NCBI GenBank assembly: GCA_018398765.1
Contig: JAHBMJ010005861.1
Location: 1 to 35,798 of the forward strand
DNA: 35,798 nt
Source: Chromera velia
Lineage: Eukaryota; Sar; Chromeraceae
Reading direction: 5' to 3'
Shown here: positions 21,120 through 31,548 of the stretch, one piece after another
Position numbering within the stretch: position 1 is the first letter of the stretch
Layout: each line of letters begins with the position of its first letter
Made by a program: the position numbers and the translations under genes
Notes under the pieces: generated by a model
The model's database searches: none
What the model saw: only the letters and a program-made list of their open reading frames with translations
What the model was told of the DNA's origin: nothing

Positions 21120-22056
21120 CATAGTGGCGTTAGCTGTAATGTACGAAAAGAGGAACGATCTGAATAGTTACGGTAAAATCAGTTATAAAAAAAACGTAAC
21201 TTCATGTTTTCTTGAAATGGGTCTATATCTTACGTCAAAAACGTAACTTTAAGATTAAGATTTTTTAGAGGAGAAGAGGCCGATGCGCCAATAGCAATCG
21301 AAGGGGGTCATGGAGAGGGAGAAAAACAGGGGGAGGGGGAGGGGGGGGGAAGAAGGGGGGATGAAGAGGATGAAGATGAAGTCATGGTGGATCAGGAAGA
21401 TGGAGTCGTAGATGCAGCTGCAGAGATTGAACCATCAGCTCAAGCACCGCCACCCATGCAACAACCATCAGTAAGTCTAGTCATACAATCAAGTGGCCAA
21501 GCTTCTGGCCAACAGCCACTCCATCCCTTCTTTCTTGGCTTGAGAAGGGGGCTTGGAAGAGCTCCACCTCCCAAGATCCCGGGCCCTCCCCCATAATGAG
21601 GAAGAGGAGGGGGGAGAGGAGCTGGGTCATCAAGAGGGGGGAGAGGAGGAAGCAGGAGGGGAGGCGGGGGCCTTTAGTAATTTGGAGATCTACCAATCAG
21701 ACCGATAATAAAAATTGAAAACGTACGCCCGCTATCATTGTTCAGGTGGTAGCACGACTTCAGCAAATGTCTAAGCAGACTAAGCTTCGAATGCATTGAA
21801 TCAGCCCTCAATTACTACAGTAAGAACAATTGATTAGGCTCTGTTAAACTAAAAGATTATACAAACTACGATTGTTGTATCAAATTCGTGTTCTCAGATG
21901 CTTTCCTATCTACCTAAGAATAGCTTTGCATAACTTGCGTCCTTAACCGTAATATATACATTTCAGCTTATGTTACGCACCACATAAAACGTAACATGGC
22001 CCTTCGGGCCATGTATATGTAACGAAGTTATATTAGTCACGGCTAACGCCACTATG
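21120..22056. mobile_element. TA-flanked terminal-inverted-repeat element (937 bp)
   Basis: Left end CATAGTGGCGTTAGC (21120-21134) is the reverse complement of the right end GCTAACGCCACTATG (22042-22056), and TA dinucleotides flank both sides (21118-21119, 22057-22058). A TA duplication suggests a Tc1/mariner-like or related mover. ACGTAAC/GTTACG motifs recur subterminally, and a strong hairpin (ACATGGCCC-TTC-GGGCCATGT, 21994-22014) lies near the right end. There is no transposase. An internal frame (21384-21596) plus its acidic upstream part encodes a Glu/Asp-rich then Pro/Gln-rich peptide, MVDQEDGVVDAAAEIEPSAQ..., which may be captured host coding sequence or chance. Confidence 0.72.
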
Positions 22057-22098
22057 TAGCAAAAACCATTGAAGCCCTTCTTCATATGCAAAATCGAC

Positions 22099-22332
22099 CT
22101 AGGCGACGCACAGTGATAAAAAAAAAGAAAAAAAAAATCTCGAGAAGCCTAATCTTTTTTTTTTTTTTATTATTATTTTATTGAAAGTGCTAAACATATA
22201 ACAAAAACATATCTAACTACAAAACCTACCTTTGCTAAGTTTGCTTGGACCTTTAACCACCAGACTAAAAAAAAAAAAAAAAAATCTTGACATGTCTACT
22301 TTTTTTTTTCTTTACCACTGTGCGTCGCCTAG
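22099..22332. mobile_element. 234-bp MITE with perfect 8-bp target duplication
   Basis: Terminal inverted repeats CTAGGCGACGCACAGTG (22099-22115) and CACTGTGCGTCGCCTAG (22316-22332) match over 17 bases, continuing into A-rich and T-rich stretches. AAATCGAC lies directly on both sides (22091-22098 and 22333-22340). The size, lack of coding capacity and 8-bp duplication fit a hAT-type MITE. Confidence 0.88.
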
Positions 22333-24541
22333 AAATCGACCCATCTGCTTGTGACTGCGAGGCAGCCTGTCTCCTCATCTGACCTCCAGAACGATCTAAA
22401 AGCAATTCAGGATCCTCCCTGCCAACCTTCCCCTTCTAGTTCCCCTTGCAGCGCAGTATCTCTGCCGCCCCTTGTTGGCCCGTGGAAGCATCCAGAAAGG
22501 CTGCCTGCCTGTCTTTGGCATTGTCATTCCGATCGAACCATTAAATTCGAGAAACACCCACACGGGACATGCATTCATATAGTCATGGAGTGCCTGTATG
22601 AGAGCGGTACGTACGCAGGCAGGCTTACACCATGTTCACGCATCATAAAACAAAACGTGCTCATACACCGAGTCTCTCACTGTCAACACAGGGGAACAAG
22701 TGCAAAGGAACGCGGTCCCCCTCACCCCTCACCCCCCAACCCTCACACCCTCCCTCTCTTTGTCGCCGCCTTCTCTCTGTATTCCAATTCGACCGACCAA
22801 GGACGTCATTTTGCCTTGCTTCCTTCCCCTAAAAGACGATTCGATTTCTTTCTGCATTCCTCTTTCTCCTTCTCTCTCTCTCTCTCTCTCTCACCCTTTC
22901 AGTCCTCCACCCGGTTTTCTGATCTTCTCTGACCGATCGACCAGTCATTCGACAGCTCAAGACATTGCCGCGTCTCCCTAGCTGTCAGGGTGGACTTGCA
23001 TGCATGAGAAAAGGGAGAGAGAGCGCATGGAAGGACTTCAGATCGGGGTCGGAAGGAGACAGTCAGACGTGAGGCCGGCGCCAACGTGAGTTGCGCGTTT
23101 TGTCTGTCTTTCTGGGGGTTGCTTCGGCTCCATTCCCACGACGAAACACATCACATCACATCACAACATGCAAAAGACATGTAGAAACAAGGAAGGAAGC
23201 AAAGTTCACTTTTTCTCTGTCTTCCACCGTCCCCCCCTCGATTCGGGTCGTGACGGAAAAGAATGAAGATCGAACTGCATGGGTCTACATGCACGCAGGC
23301 AGCCATACGGAGAGAGAGAAAAGAACAGAACCAAGCAAGAAAGAAAAAAAGGCCAAACTGGATGGAGGGAGCACCGGCGGCCTCCGTTGATCAGTAGTTG
23401 GATTTGAGTCCCTCCCACTGTTGCGATTGATCTGCATGATCTGGGAGTCACAATTAAGACATACATAGACAGGCAGGCAGGTTCCGTTGGATGGATCTTG
23501 ATCTACGCGCCCGCCCTGGCTTCCCTCTGTTCATTCTGTCGGTCACCCTCCCTCCCTTCCTCAGTCAGCCCTCAAAGGTGATGAGAGAGGCAGGCAGGGA
23601 GGCAGATTCGATTCTTTCCTGTCGTTTTCATTCATTGGCCTGCCTGCAGGTTTATGTGCTGCTTCTCTCTCGTTTTGTCGGTGCATTCAAAACGTCATGC
23701 AACGGAAGAAAAATGGATAAACGGATCGATGGGTGGATGGATGGATAGATGAACGCTTTACAATGAATCCAACCAGGCAGGCAGACGGCAGAAAGCACTG
23801 AAAAGGGGTCAAAAAAGCGCATTAATGGCATTACAGTACGAAAAGAGGTTTGTCTTCTCTACAGGAACTCTTCCTTCCTTTTGTTTATGTGTTGATGAGG
23901 AGACTGCCAGGCAGACAGGCCGAAAGAAAGAAAATCGAAGGGTAACATAGAGGAACAAAAAGACGGAAGGACCCCTCTCTTTTTGATGTGTTTTGCAGGA
24001 GCGAGAGCGGACTTTTTTTGAGTGACAAGAAAAGACGAGGCCAATCGTCAGTCCTCTCTCTGCACAGTTCTTCCTCCCGTGTCTGGCTGCTTGTGAATTC
24101 ATCTCGTTTTTGTATTGAACGCTGGTTTCCTTCCAGTCAGAAAACGACCAGGCAGATAAATGAGGTGACTTCCTCTTTTGCTTTGCGGTTCTTTTCATCG
24201 GACGGGCAGGATCACCGATTTCTTCCTTCCTTCATGTCAAAATCTGTTCCTTTCTTGAACGTTCTGCTTGCGTACGAAATGGCATAATTACATGTGTAGC
24301 GCTGCTTCGATCACGTCTATTGGGGGCACCAGCCCCCTTTCTCTAGGTTTCACTTCCCTTCCTCCCTTCCACCCCACAGGCCTACCAATTTTCCCTTCCC
24401 CCCTAATGCCTTCAGGTCCTTCTTTCATTCACGCACTGCCTCAATAAGCATACATTCCTGGACCTACTCATACTCGCCACTTCCCTGTTCCCTGGCCAAC
24501 ACATCCCTTTCCCCCCCCCCTCTCTCTGCCTGTGCAGGTCT
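22333..24541. other. Spacer without a recognised gene
   Basis: Includes a (TC)n run at about 22868-22893, a CATCACATCACATCACA stretch near 23148-23165, and many short AGGCAGGCAG repeats. The longest frame (22351-22932) ends in low complexity and matches nothing I know. The part next to 24541 probably holds the 3' UTR of the minus-strand SNARE gene. Confidence 0.5.
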
Positions 24542-27500
24542 CTACTCAAACGCCAGAGAGGGCCCGGATGAAGAGCTCAGTCCCCCCGCTGCTGATGAAG
24601 AGAGAGAGAGGACTTCTGCAGCCACTCCCTCTACAGGCTCCATCTCGGTTATGCCCAAAAGAGGCAGAACCCCTCTGAGCAGCCTTCTGTTGCCTCCCTT
24701 CTGGTTCGCCTTGATGGCAATGGGAATAGTGATCCACAGAACAATCGCGATGATCACCACAATCAGAATCAAAGTCAACTGCAAGTGCGCACAGACAGAC
24801 AGACAGACAGACAGGCAGGCACGAGACATGATGGCTGCACGGGTTGAAATGTTGTCGGATGAAATCTGCGTGCCCATACTTTGATACATTTAAGTCCTCA
24901 TACATTTTTCCTTCGTTTCTGAGCTCCCTTACTATTTCAAGAACCCACAGAATAGCTTGCGGTTGTCCCCCATTCCCTCTGTTGACGTCACCTTCGAACA
25001 GTCTTTACCTGCAGACCTACCCACCTTCAGGTTTCGCATCCACATCTGTCGCTTGAGAGTGTTAGCGTTGGTATTGAACTGCGCGGCACTGCCCTGAAGG
25101 TTCGTCGTTTTGTTCTCCAAAGTCTGCATTCAAGTTTGTGTGTATGAGTGTCAGCCACTAGAAGAATGACAGTACAAGCACAAAATCCTGCGAAGTGCGT
25201 AGATGGCGGGGTCATCCCGCTCTTCTAACTCGGTGTGCGTGTGCCTGTCAATAATTGAACCAAAATTGGCCTCCCTGTACCTCCATTCTGGCTGGTAAGA
25301 GAGGGGGCAGTTGAAAAAGAACGAAGGAAGGAAGGAAGGAAGCAAGGAAGGAATGGACGGAAGGAAGGAAGGAAGGAAGCAAGCAAGCAAGGAAGGAAGA
25401 AAAAGAAAGAAAACGAAAGAAAAAGAAAGAAAAAAGAGAAAGAAGGAAAAGGAGCAGGAGAAAGAAAAGCGGAAAGAAAAGACAGAAGGAAGAAAAGGAG
25501 GAGGAGAACAAGAAGAGCAGGCAGAAAAGAAAGGGGAAGACAAAGAAAGAGAGAGACACGAAGAGGTAGAAAAAGCGTCAACACCGCACAGATACAGCAG
25601 CGGTTCATCACCTACGATGTCTGTCTTGAGGAGGAAGGTCTATTCACTTCGCATGCGCATCAAATCAACGTAGAACCGAACAAAACAATCCCTCCCACCC
25701 TCTGGCGGACCTCCAGGTTGTGATGAGTCTGCAGCATTTTCTTCACGTTGTCCTGCATCACATCCTTCGCGTCGTCCACCTTCTTCGACACCTGCGCGAA
25801 TCCATCAGGGAGGGGGGCGCACAAAACAGAGACGATCGAGCATAAAATAAGTGGGTGCACACCGTGTACGGGTGTACAGAGAAAAGCATCTAGAGACGCA
25901 ATTTTAAAAAACGGACACTTACAAAAACGGACACTCACAAGGAGAGAGCAACACGGGAGGGAGCAAGGAAGCCGAAGAGAAAAGAACCCATGGGGAGAGA
26001 GGAAAGGACCCCCCCCACTCTCCTGCAATTCCACTTAAGGCAGTCGTGCAGACAATCAACCGAACAAGGAAAGGCGCGCGCAGACACAGAAAGAGGAGAC
26101 AGACAAGAAGACAGAGCGAGAAGAAAAACCAAAAAGGACGGAAGCGACCAGTGCCTGCAGAGAGGGGAAAACAGTGACACAGACAGACTCGACTGGCATA
26201 AGGCCAGATGCGCAGAGAAAGAGTCCTTCTCCTCTCTTCCCCTTCCTTCTCCTAATAAAGACAGACAGACCTCTGCAGTTTTGTCGAACTTCTGCGGTCT
26301 GTCGAATTTCTCCATGATTTCCCTCAGTTCCTTTCTCACTGTCCTGGTGATAGACCCGGGAGCACACGAGTCCAGAGTCGCACCGTCAGTCCGAGAGGTC
26401 ACGGCCTTCATCAGATCCTGCATGTGTCGATCGATCGAGGGAGAAATGATCATTCATGCACGTTAAAGAAAGAAAGCACAGGAGTGAAATCAACATCTCA
26501 CACACGCATCTAGGTCTCCGTTACAACCTTCTTGTAGGGACTCCAAATGAGATGAGATGTTATCCCTGTCTCTTTCGCATGTGCGCGTGTATTCTTGCGT
26601 GCGAGTTTTGAGCACTGAGTTTTCCTCTGTATGTTTGTGAGAGGGGGAGATTGTGTGTCTGTACGTGGGTAATGTCATTGTTCTCTACGCTGCTTCCCTT
26701 CATCTTCACTGCAGCACCCAGCGCCGATTGCCGCGACTTTACACCTTTCCCCTTTCTGCATTCAGAAGGCACTCGCCACCACGCTCGCTTCCAGTACTCC
26801 TCTAATTTCTCCCCAATTCACAAAACAGCTGTTCGTTCTCGAACTTTTGATGACATCTGGTGCCCTTCTGTTCCGCTCTTTTTTTGGATTGAAGCGCAGG
26901 CAGACACCACGAGACCGAAATTGGTGAGAGTATGAGACGGAAGAGCTGACCGCCAGAGCCGCAAAAGCGTGCCTCTCCGGGTAGGATGTGTTTCTTGTGC
27001 CGATTGCGTATATGCAGGTCATGTCCCTGTCGGCAAGGAGGTACATGCAGCCGTCTCCAAAGAACCTCTTCTCACGGGAACCTGCACGGAGGGAATCAGT
27101 CCAACAAACAAACGAAACAAGTCCAGTCCACTGCTCAAAAAGAGAGACGGAGAAAAGGTGAGCCTGGCGACAGGAGAGACCAACAGAAGGAACTTCATCC
27201 AAACTCACAGAATGGATGGATGGAAGGAAAAACAGACAGACAAAGTCACAGGGAAGTTCACAGCCTCGCATGGCACACCATACTTACCAGGAGCGAATGT
27301 GTTGAGGGCCTCGTTGAGGTACATGGTGAAGGTGGCCTCGATCTGCATGGCAGAGAAAGGGAGGGCAAATGTGAATCGATCTGATTCACTTGAAGATGCA
27401 CCAGCACATCGCACTCAAATGAACACGAACACCGACGTATGCATACGTACATCCATGTATGTTCGCAAATCTGGAGAGGGCTTTCTTGCAGTGCCTGGTG

Positions 27501-28023
27501 AGAAATTCGATTGGATTTCAACCCATTTCACTACCACACATGGAAGATGCAGTACTGGAGAAACAGCACAGGAAGAGCCAGATGATCGGAAAAGAAGAGA
27601 CAGACACGCCAATCAGTCAGGTCCTTGGGGATTTCTTCTACAGGCATCCTCCCGTCTGAGGTATCATCGCTGTATCGCCTGGGTATCGTTTGACCAAGCC
27701 AAATTTCGTCATCAGTCGCTCTGACTTCCTTTTAGTTCGTGCGCTTCATCACTGTACAGGGCCGGGAGGGTGTCGCATCGATAGGACAGACAGCAAAACG
27801 AGAGAGGCCTTGCCGGTCCTATTGACCGAAGCGTGCAACAGATTCGATCAGACAAGACGTGTAGAGAGCGGTGGGTGTATGAGGGCAGGGGATCCGCCAA
27901 CAAACAGAACTTGCTTCTTACCTCATTCTTCTCGCTGTTAGTCATCTTGTCGAACGCGGAGGCCAAAATGCTCTGGTCACGGGCGCGGCCCACGCCGAGG
28001 AAAGTCATGTTTTCGTTGGGCAT
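24542..28023 (-). CDS. Longin-domain R-SNARE (VAMP7-like), seven exons, non-canonical zero layer
   Basis: Exons on the minus strand: 28023-27922, 27342-27288, 27081-26951, 26417-26271, 25791-25711, 25123-25025, 24778-24542. All junctions are GT-AG with phases 0,1,0,0,0,0, giving 283 residues ending in TAG. R-SNAREs sit on vesicles or target membranes and form four-helix bundles with Q-SNAREs to drive fusion. Residues 1-~120 form a longin-type domain (MTFLGVGRARDQSILA start, CMYLLADRDMTCIYAIG, RHAFAALADLM). Residues 146-205 are the SNARE motif, which aligns without gaps to VAMP family motifs (VDDAKDVMQDNVKKML, LKRQMWMRNLK). Residues 206-227 are the membrane anchor (LILIVVIIAIVLWITIPIAI). The zero-layer position, normally Arg, is Thr167 (LQTHH). 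An unusual Ser/Gly-rich tail of about 56 residues follows the anchor and would be lumenal or extracellular. The linker PQKFDK also recalls Ykt6, but that protein lacks a membrane segment. A GACA microsatellite (24791-24813) directly precedes exon 7's acceptor. Confidence 0.9.
25310..25560. repeat. GGAA/GAAA purine tract in SNARE intron 5
   Basis: Runs of GGAAGGAAGG and AGAAAGAAAA between SNARE exons at 25711 and 25123. On the coding (minus) strand it is a TTCC pyrimidine tract. The long open frames through it on both strands are artefacts of composition. Confidence 0.93.
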
Positions 28024-29188
28024 CCTTTCTGCTTACTGACTGCGTTGCGAATGCCGTTGGGTCGGAAAACAGAGTACAGACAGAAGATGTGTACGTCTTT
28101 TGGTTGTGGAGATCGATGTGCTATGTACAGCTAACCTGCCTGCGTGATTTACAACCTCAGACAAGACTCTTCTTTCAGACGGGAGATGCTGAGTCCAATA
28201 CTGATTCGGTGATAAGGATGTAGGAACAGTTGTCCAACCTGGGATATTGCACAAGACGTTTTGATAATGAAGACAGGTGTGTAGAGGGAGCAGTAAAGCA
28301 GTAGAGGTTGATAGTCGTCTTGACAATGCACCTCAGAGGGCAGCTCACAAAAGTTCGGGGCCCCAGAATTGTGCAAGCACATAAATTTCCCTTCGTGAAT
28401 TGAAGTACGTTAAATTAATTAATTGAAGGCACAGTCGAGGCACTCACCTTAAATATGCAATCGGCCAGGATATGCCAGGATGCACATATATATATATGGT
28501 CCCGGAATGTCCCGGAAAGCGAAGTCGCGCGGGGCACTATACGTGCAATTACGTGCAGCCTTTTTTGTTTTCTCCAAGCGAGCGATTTTCTCCTTCTGAG
28601 ACGCAGTTCAGCCAACAGATAATGACAGATATACATGACAATACATGACACGATATGACAGCAAAAACCACCACCACTATAGGCGTTCTGGAACCGTGAA
28701 GCCAGAACCGTATTGAATGAGTGCATGGACAAGCGCAAATAAGTTGGTCGTTTTTGAGTGACACCATGCAGTTGCAGCCGTACTGGCGGTGCTGACAGCA
28801 TTTTTGTGTCTTCACTGTGCACACACATTTCTTTTTGAGAGTTTTCTGATTCTGCTTCTGTTTTGAGGTTGTGCACTCGAAAGGCCGATGGATCCCCAAA
28901 ATTGTTGGCAACGAAGGCACCTGGCAAAGGGTTACCGTGTGGAGGAATTTTGAGGCTGGAAGATCACGAGAGAAGCCTAACAATTCATCAGAGACTCTTG
29001 TTGCATCGCAACAAAAAGGTCTATTACTCGAATCACTTGAATACATATACTTGGATTATCACATCTACAGAATTTTTTCGGCAGTCAGCACTTCGTCATG
29101 TGGCATACGCGTCAAATATCGAGGTCTATCTGAGATGAGATGATCGATCGATCTGCTCTTTTTCAAAGACCGTTCCTGGGACCAGAGT
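28024..29188. other. Spacer upstream of the SNARE gene, with an unassigned open frame
   Basis: The region just right of 28023 must hold the SNARE promoter. A (TA)n run lies at about 28486-28497. At 28865-29143 two plus-strand frames are open together; one reads RWIPKIVGNEGTWQRVTVW and then an aromatic-rich stretch to a TGA, after a pyrimidine-rich sequence ending TTTTGAG. It could be an exon or an old transposon fragment; I do not recognise it. Confidence 0.35.
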
Positions 29189-31517
29189 ATGAAGGCATCG
29201 ATGTGGTCCGTTAACGTTCTGTCGAAGCGAAACCTTCCCCGTCGGATCCCTTCTGGCAATCCCGCAGTATTGTCGAGCAAGGTAGGGCCTCCTTTTTCTC
29301 TTGTCATCCTGTAAAGAGAATGATATGAAAGCGTGTAACGGCTGTTGTGTTGGTGCGGCCTTTTTGTATCTCTGTGACCCTCTTTTTGAAGTACTTTCCT
29401 GCAGAGACGGGAGGAGATGCTACGAGTCAAGGATCCACTGATGCTCAGCACAAAGCGGAAGAGGTGTTGAAGAAATGTAAGTGTTTTTCAAAAATTCTCT
29501 CTGCATCTTTGTTTGTTGCACTCTGCATCTCTCTTAACCACGCACGTCTTCCTTCCCCTCTTCCGCCCCCCCTGTCTCTCTTCTCTCTTTCTTTTACTCG
29601 CTCTCTCCCCCTCTGTCTCTGTCTCTCTGTCTCTCCCTCCCCCCCTCCCCCCCTCTCTCTCCCTCTTTCTGTCTTTCTTTCTGTCCGTGGATGCATTCCT
29701 CTCCCTCGTCTGCCCCCCCCCTCCCCCTTCCCCTCTCTATGCGTCTCTTTCTATCTTCCTTTCCCTCCGCATGCCCCCGAAGGGAGGGAGAAGAAGAGAA
29801 AGAGAATTCCGGTGGTAGTGAGGGGGTTCTGGTGTCGCTCGGACCTGCCGAAAATTAAGGTAAAGAGAAAAGGCTGATGCATGAGGACAGAACTGCATGT
29901 ACGCTACCACGAGGGGGTTCTCGAGATGATTGTGCGAGACATCCTAGGGGGGGGCACTCTTGGGCTCATATAGGGTTACAAGTGCAAAAATGACATAAAA
30001 AATGAACCAAAAAACATTTGAACAAGCTTTTTACACAAGCTGGAGGTCCGGCATATTGAGTTACTTCGAAATCAATCACTTTTACTGTATAGCTTATGTG
30101 GTTACATGAGGTTACACCTCTTATTATATATGTCCCCTTGAAAGGTTACAGGTTACAAGGTTACAGGCGGTCTTGAGGTCTGTAACCAACCAAAAAGTCA
30201 ACTTTTAAAAACTCTTCAAATCACTTCAAAAACACTTTAAAATGCATGTAGACGAAGGTTACATCACTTTTGAAGAGGGTCATTTTAGGTTACAGGTTAC
30301 AAGGTTACAAGGGGTTTGGCTACAAAGTGAAGGAAACATCTTCTCGATCCCCCGACGAGTTAGTTCGTTTCCATCCTTGCTTGGAAAGAGTGGTGAGGGA
30401 GCATGCATGTTATTTGGAAGAGCTAGATCCCATGCATATTGAGCACTGCAGGGGAATTCATGCAGGGAACAAGGTTGGAAGGAAAGGAAGGAACACATCC
30501 ATGCACCTCTAAAGGGATCAAGAACGTCATCGCCGCACTGCAGGATGATTGAGACATGCACTGGTCAAGACTGTACGTGAGCCACTGGAGGGAGAGGAGA
30601 CGCCAACTTGAAGGAGTTCCTCCAACAGCCCCACGCACAAGAGCCACACAGAGGACGACGTCTTTCGACACCTCAACAAAAGATTCTGCCATCAGTTTGT
30701 TGGTTTGAAGAAGTTTATTTGAAGAAACGTTGTACCAGTCGAACTTGATCTTACGACCAAAAGAAAAAAGAAAAAAGAGATGATGTGTTCAAAATCAAAT
30801 TATTCCAAAAAACAAAGCCCAAGAGGGAACGAGGGAACACGGATTCACTCCCTCATGCATGCAAGCACAAATACGTAATATTAACCGAAATACGCCAAGA
30901 CAGGCACTCTTAAAAAAAACCAAGTCAGACTCTCAGCAAAGCGCAGTAGCGGTCGCGTCGTCAGAATTGCATGCCCTTTATAGACCATTTCCATGGCTTT
31001 ATGCCGTTTTCAGACCATTTCCATGGCTTTGTGCCGTTTTTAGACTATTTTCATGGCTTTGTACGCTTTACAGACCATTTGCATAATCTGTTTAGTTTTT
31101 TTTCTTTTTTGCCCTCCAGTGTTTATATCCAGCTCTGTTTTAAATTTTTGTTGTTTATTTTAACCTTACGATGACGATCGAGGGTGGCAACGTCCACCTT
31201 AGTCCTTTTTTGGCATTGACATTCTCCTCCTTGCTTGCTTGGCAAAACACTTATCTTGTTCCTTCTCTTTTTGTTCCCCTGATTCCTCTTTTGCCTGAGT
31301 GCAGAGAAGGAGAAGAAAACTCGAGATCGAAGAAAACCTGAAGAAGAAGGAAGAAGAAGAAAAGGCCAAGCGTAGTGGTCCCTCGGGGTCAGAGGAGCGC
31401 CCTACCCAGAAGCTCCCCTTAAGTGCGTCTTCTGTGAAGAACACGGACAAAGAGAGTGGAGCCCCCGAAAAAAATGTGACCGAACACGACCGCGCTTGCT
31501 TTCTCAAGAGAAAGTAG
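29189..31517 (+). CDS. Probable small basic protein gene, three exons (tentative)
   Basis: Proposed exons 29189-29281 (31 codons, MKASMWSVNVLSKRNLPRRI... to donor GTAGGG), 29405-29463 (after TTTCCTGCAG; RREEMLRVKDPLMLSTKRKR) and 31307-31517 (ending DRACFLKRK and TAG). Phases agree (0, then 2) only if the second AG of GCAGAG at 31301-31306 is used as acceptor, giving about 120 residues. The N-terminus lacks acidic residues and has spaced Arg/Lys, like a mitochondrial presequence. The middle is a Lys/Glu-rich helix (KLEIEENLKKKEEEEKAKR) and the C-terminus is polar. No family is recognised. An alternative strong donor GTAAGTG (about 29476) fits another frame that does not join downstream. The long second intron contains repeats. 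Confidence 0.42.
29545..29790 (+). repeat. CT/C-rich low-complexity tract
   Basis: Pyrimidine tract of TCTCTC, CCCTCCCCCC and CTTTCT units on the plus strand, inside the second intron of the tentative basic protein gene. Confidence 0.85.
29974..30312 (+). repeat. Cluster of GGTTACA heptamers
   Basis: About ten copies of GGTTACA, mostly on the plus strand, including short tandems such as GGTTACAGGTTACAAGGTTACA near 30144 and 30288, plus inverted TGTAACC at about 30180. The arrangement is degenerate and dispersed, not a clean array. The function is unknown. Confidence 0.7.
30982..31087 (+). repeat. 30-bp minisatellite, about 3.5 copies
   Basis: Units begin at 30982, 31012, 31042 and 31072 with AGACCATTTCCATGGCTTTG and TGCCGTTTTT, diverging in the third and fourth copies. 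The 30-bp period keeps one frame open (HFHGF repeats), but no splice context supports coding. Confidence 0.88.
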
Positions 31518-31548
31518 ACGCTTCGACCCCCCCAGAACCGGAGAATTA

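Noticed and set aside
25225-25611. Phe/Ser/Leu-rich minus frames and Lys/Glu-rich plus frame
   Set aside because: They read the GGAA tract in an intron of the SNARE gene; splice phases skip it cleanly.
29974-30312. Telomere-like array
   Set aside because: GGTTACA copies are dispersed and degenerate, and the unit does not match TTTAGGG-type telomeres.
30971-31174. Coding repeat protein (HFHGF repeats)
   Set aside because: A 30-bp minisatellite keeps a frame open by period; no splice sites or start context.
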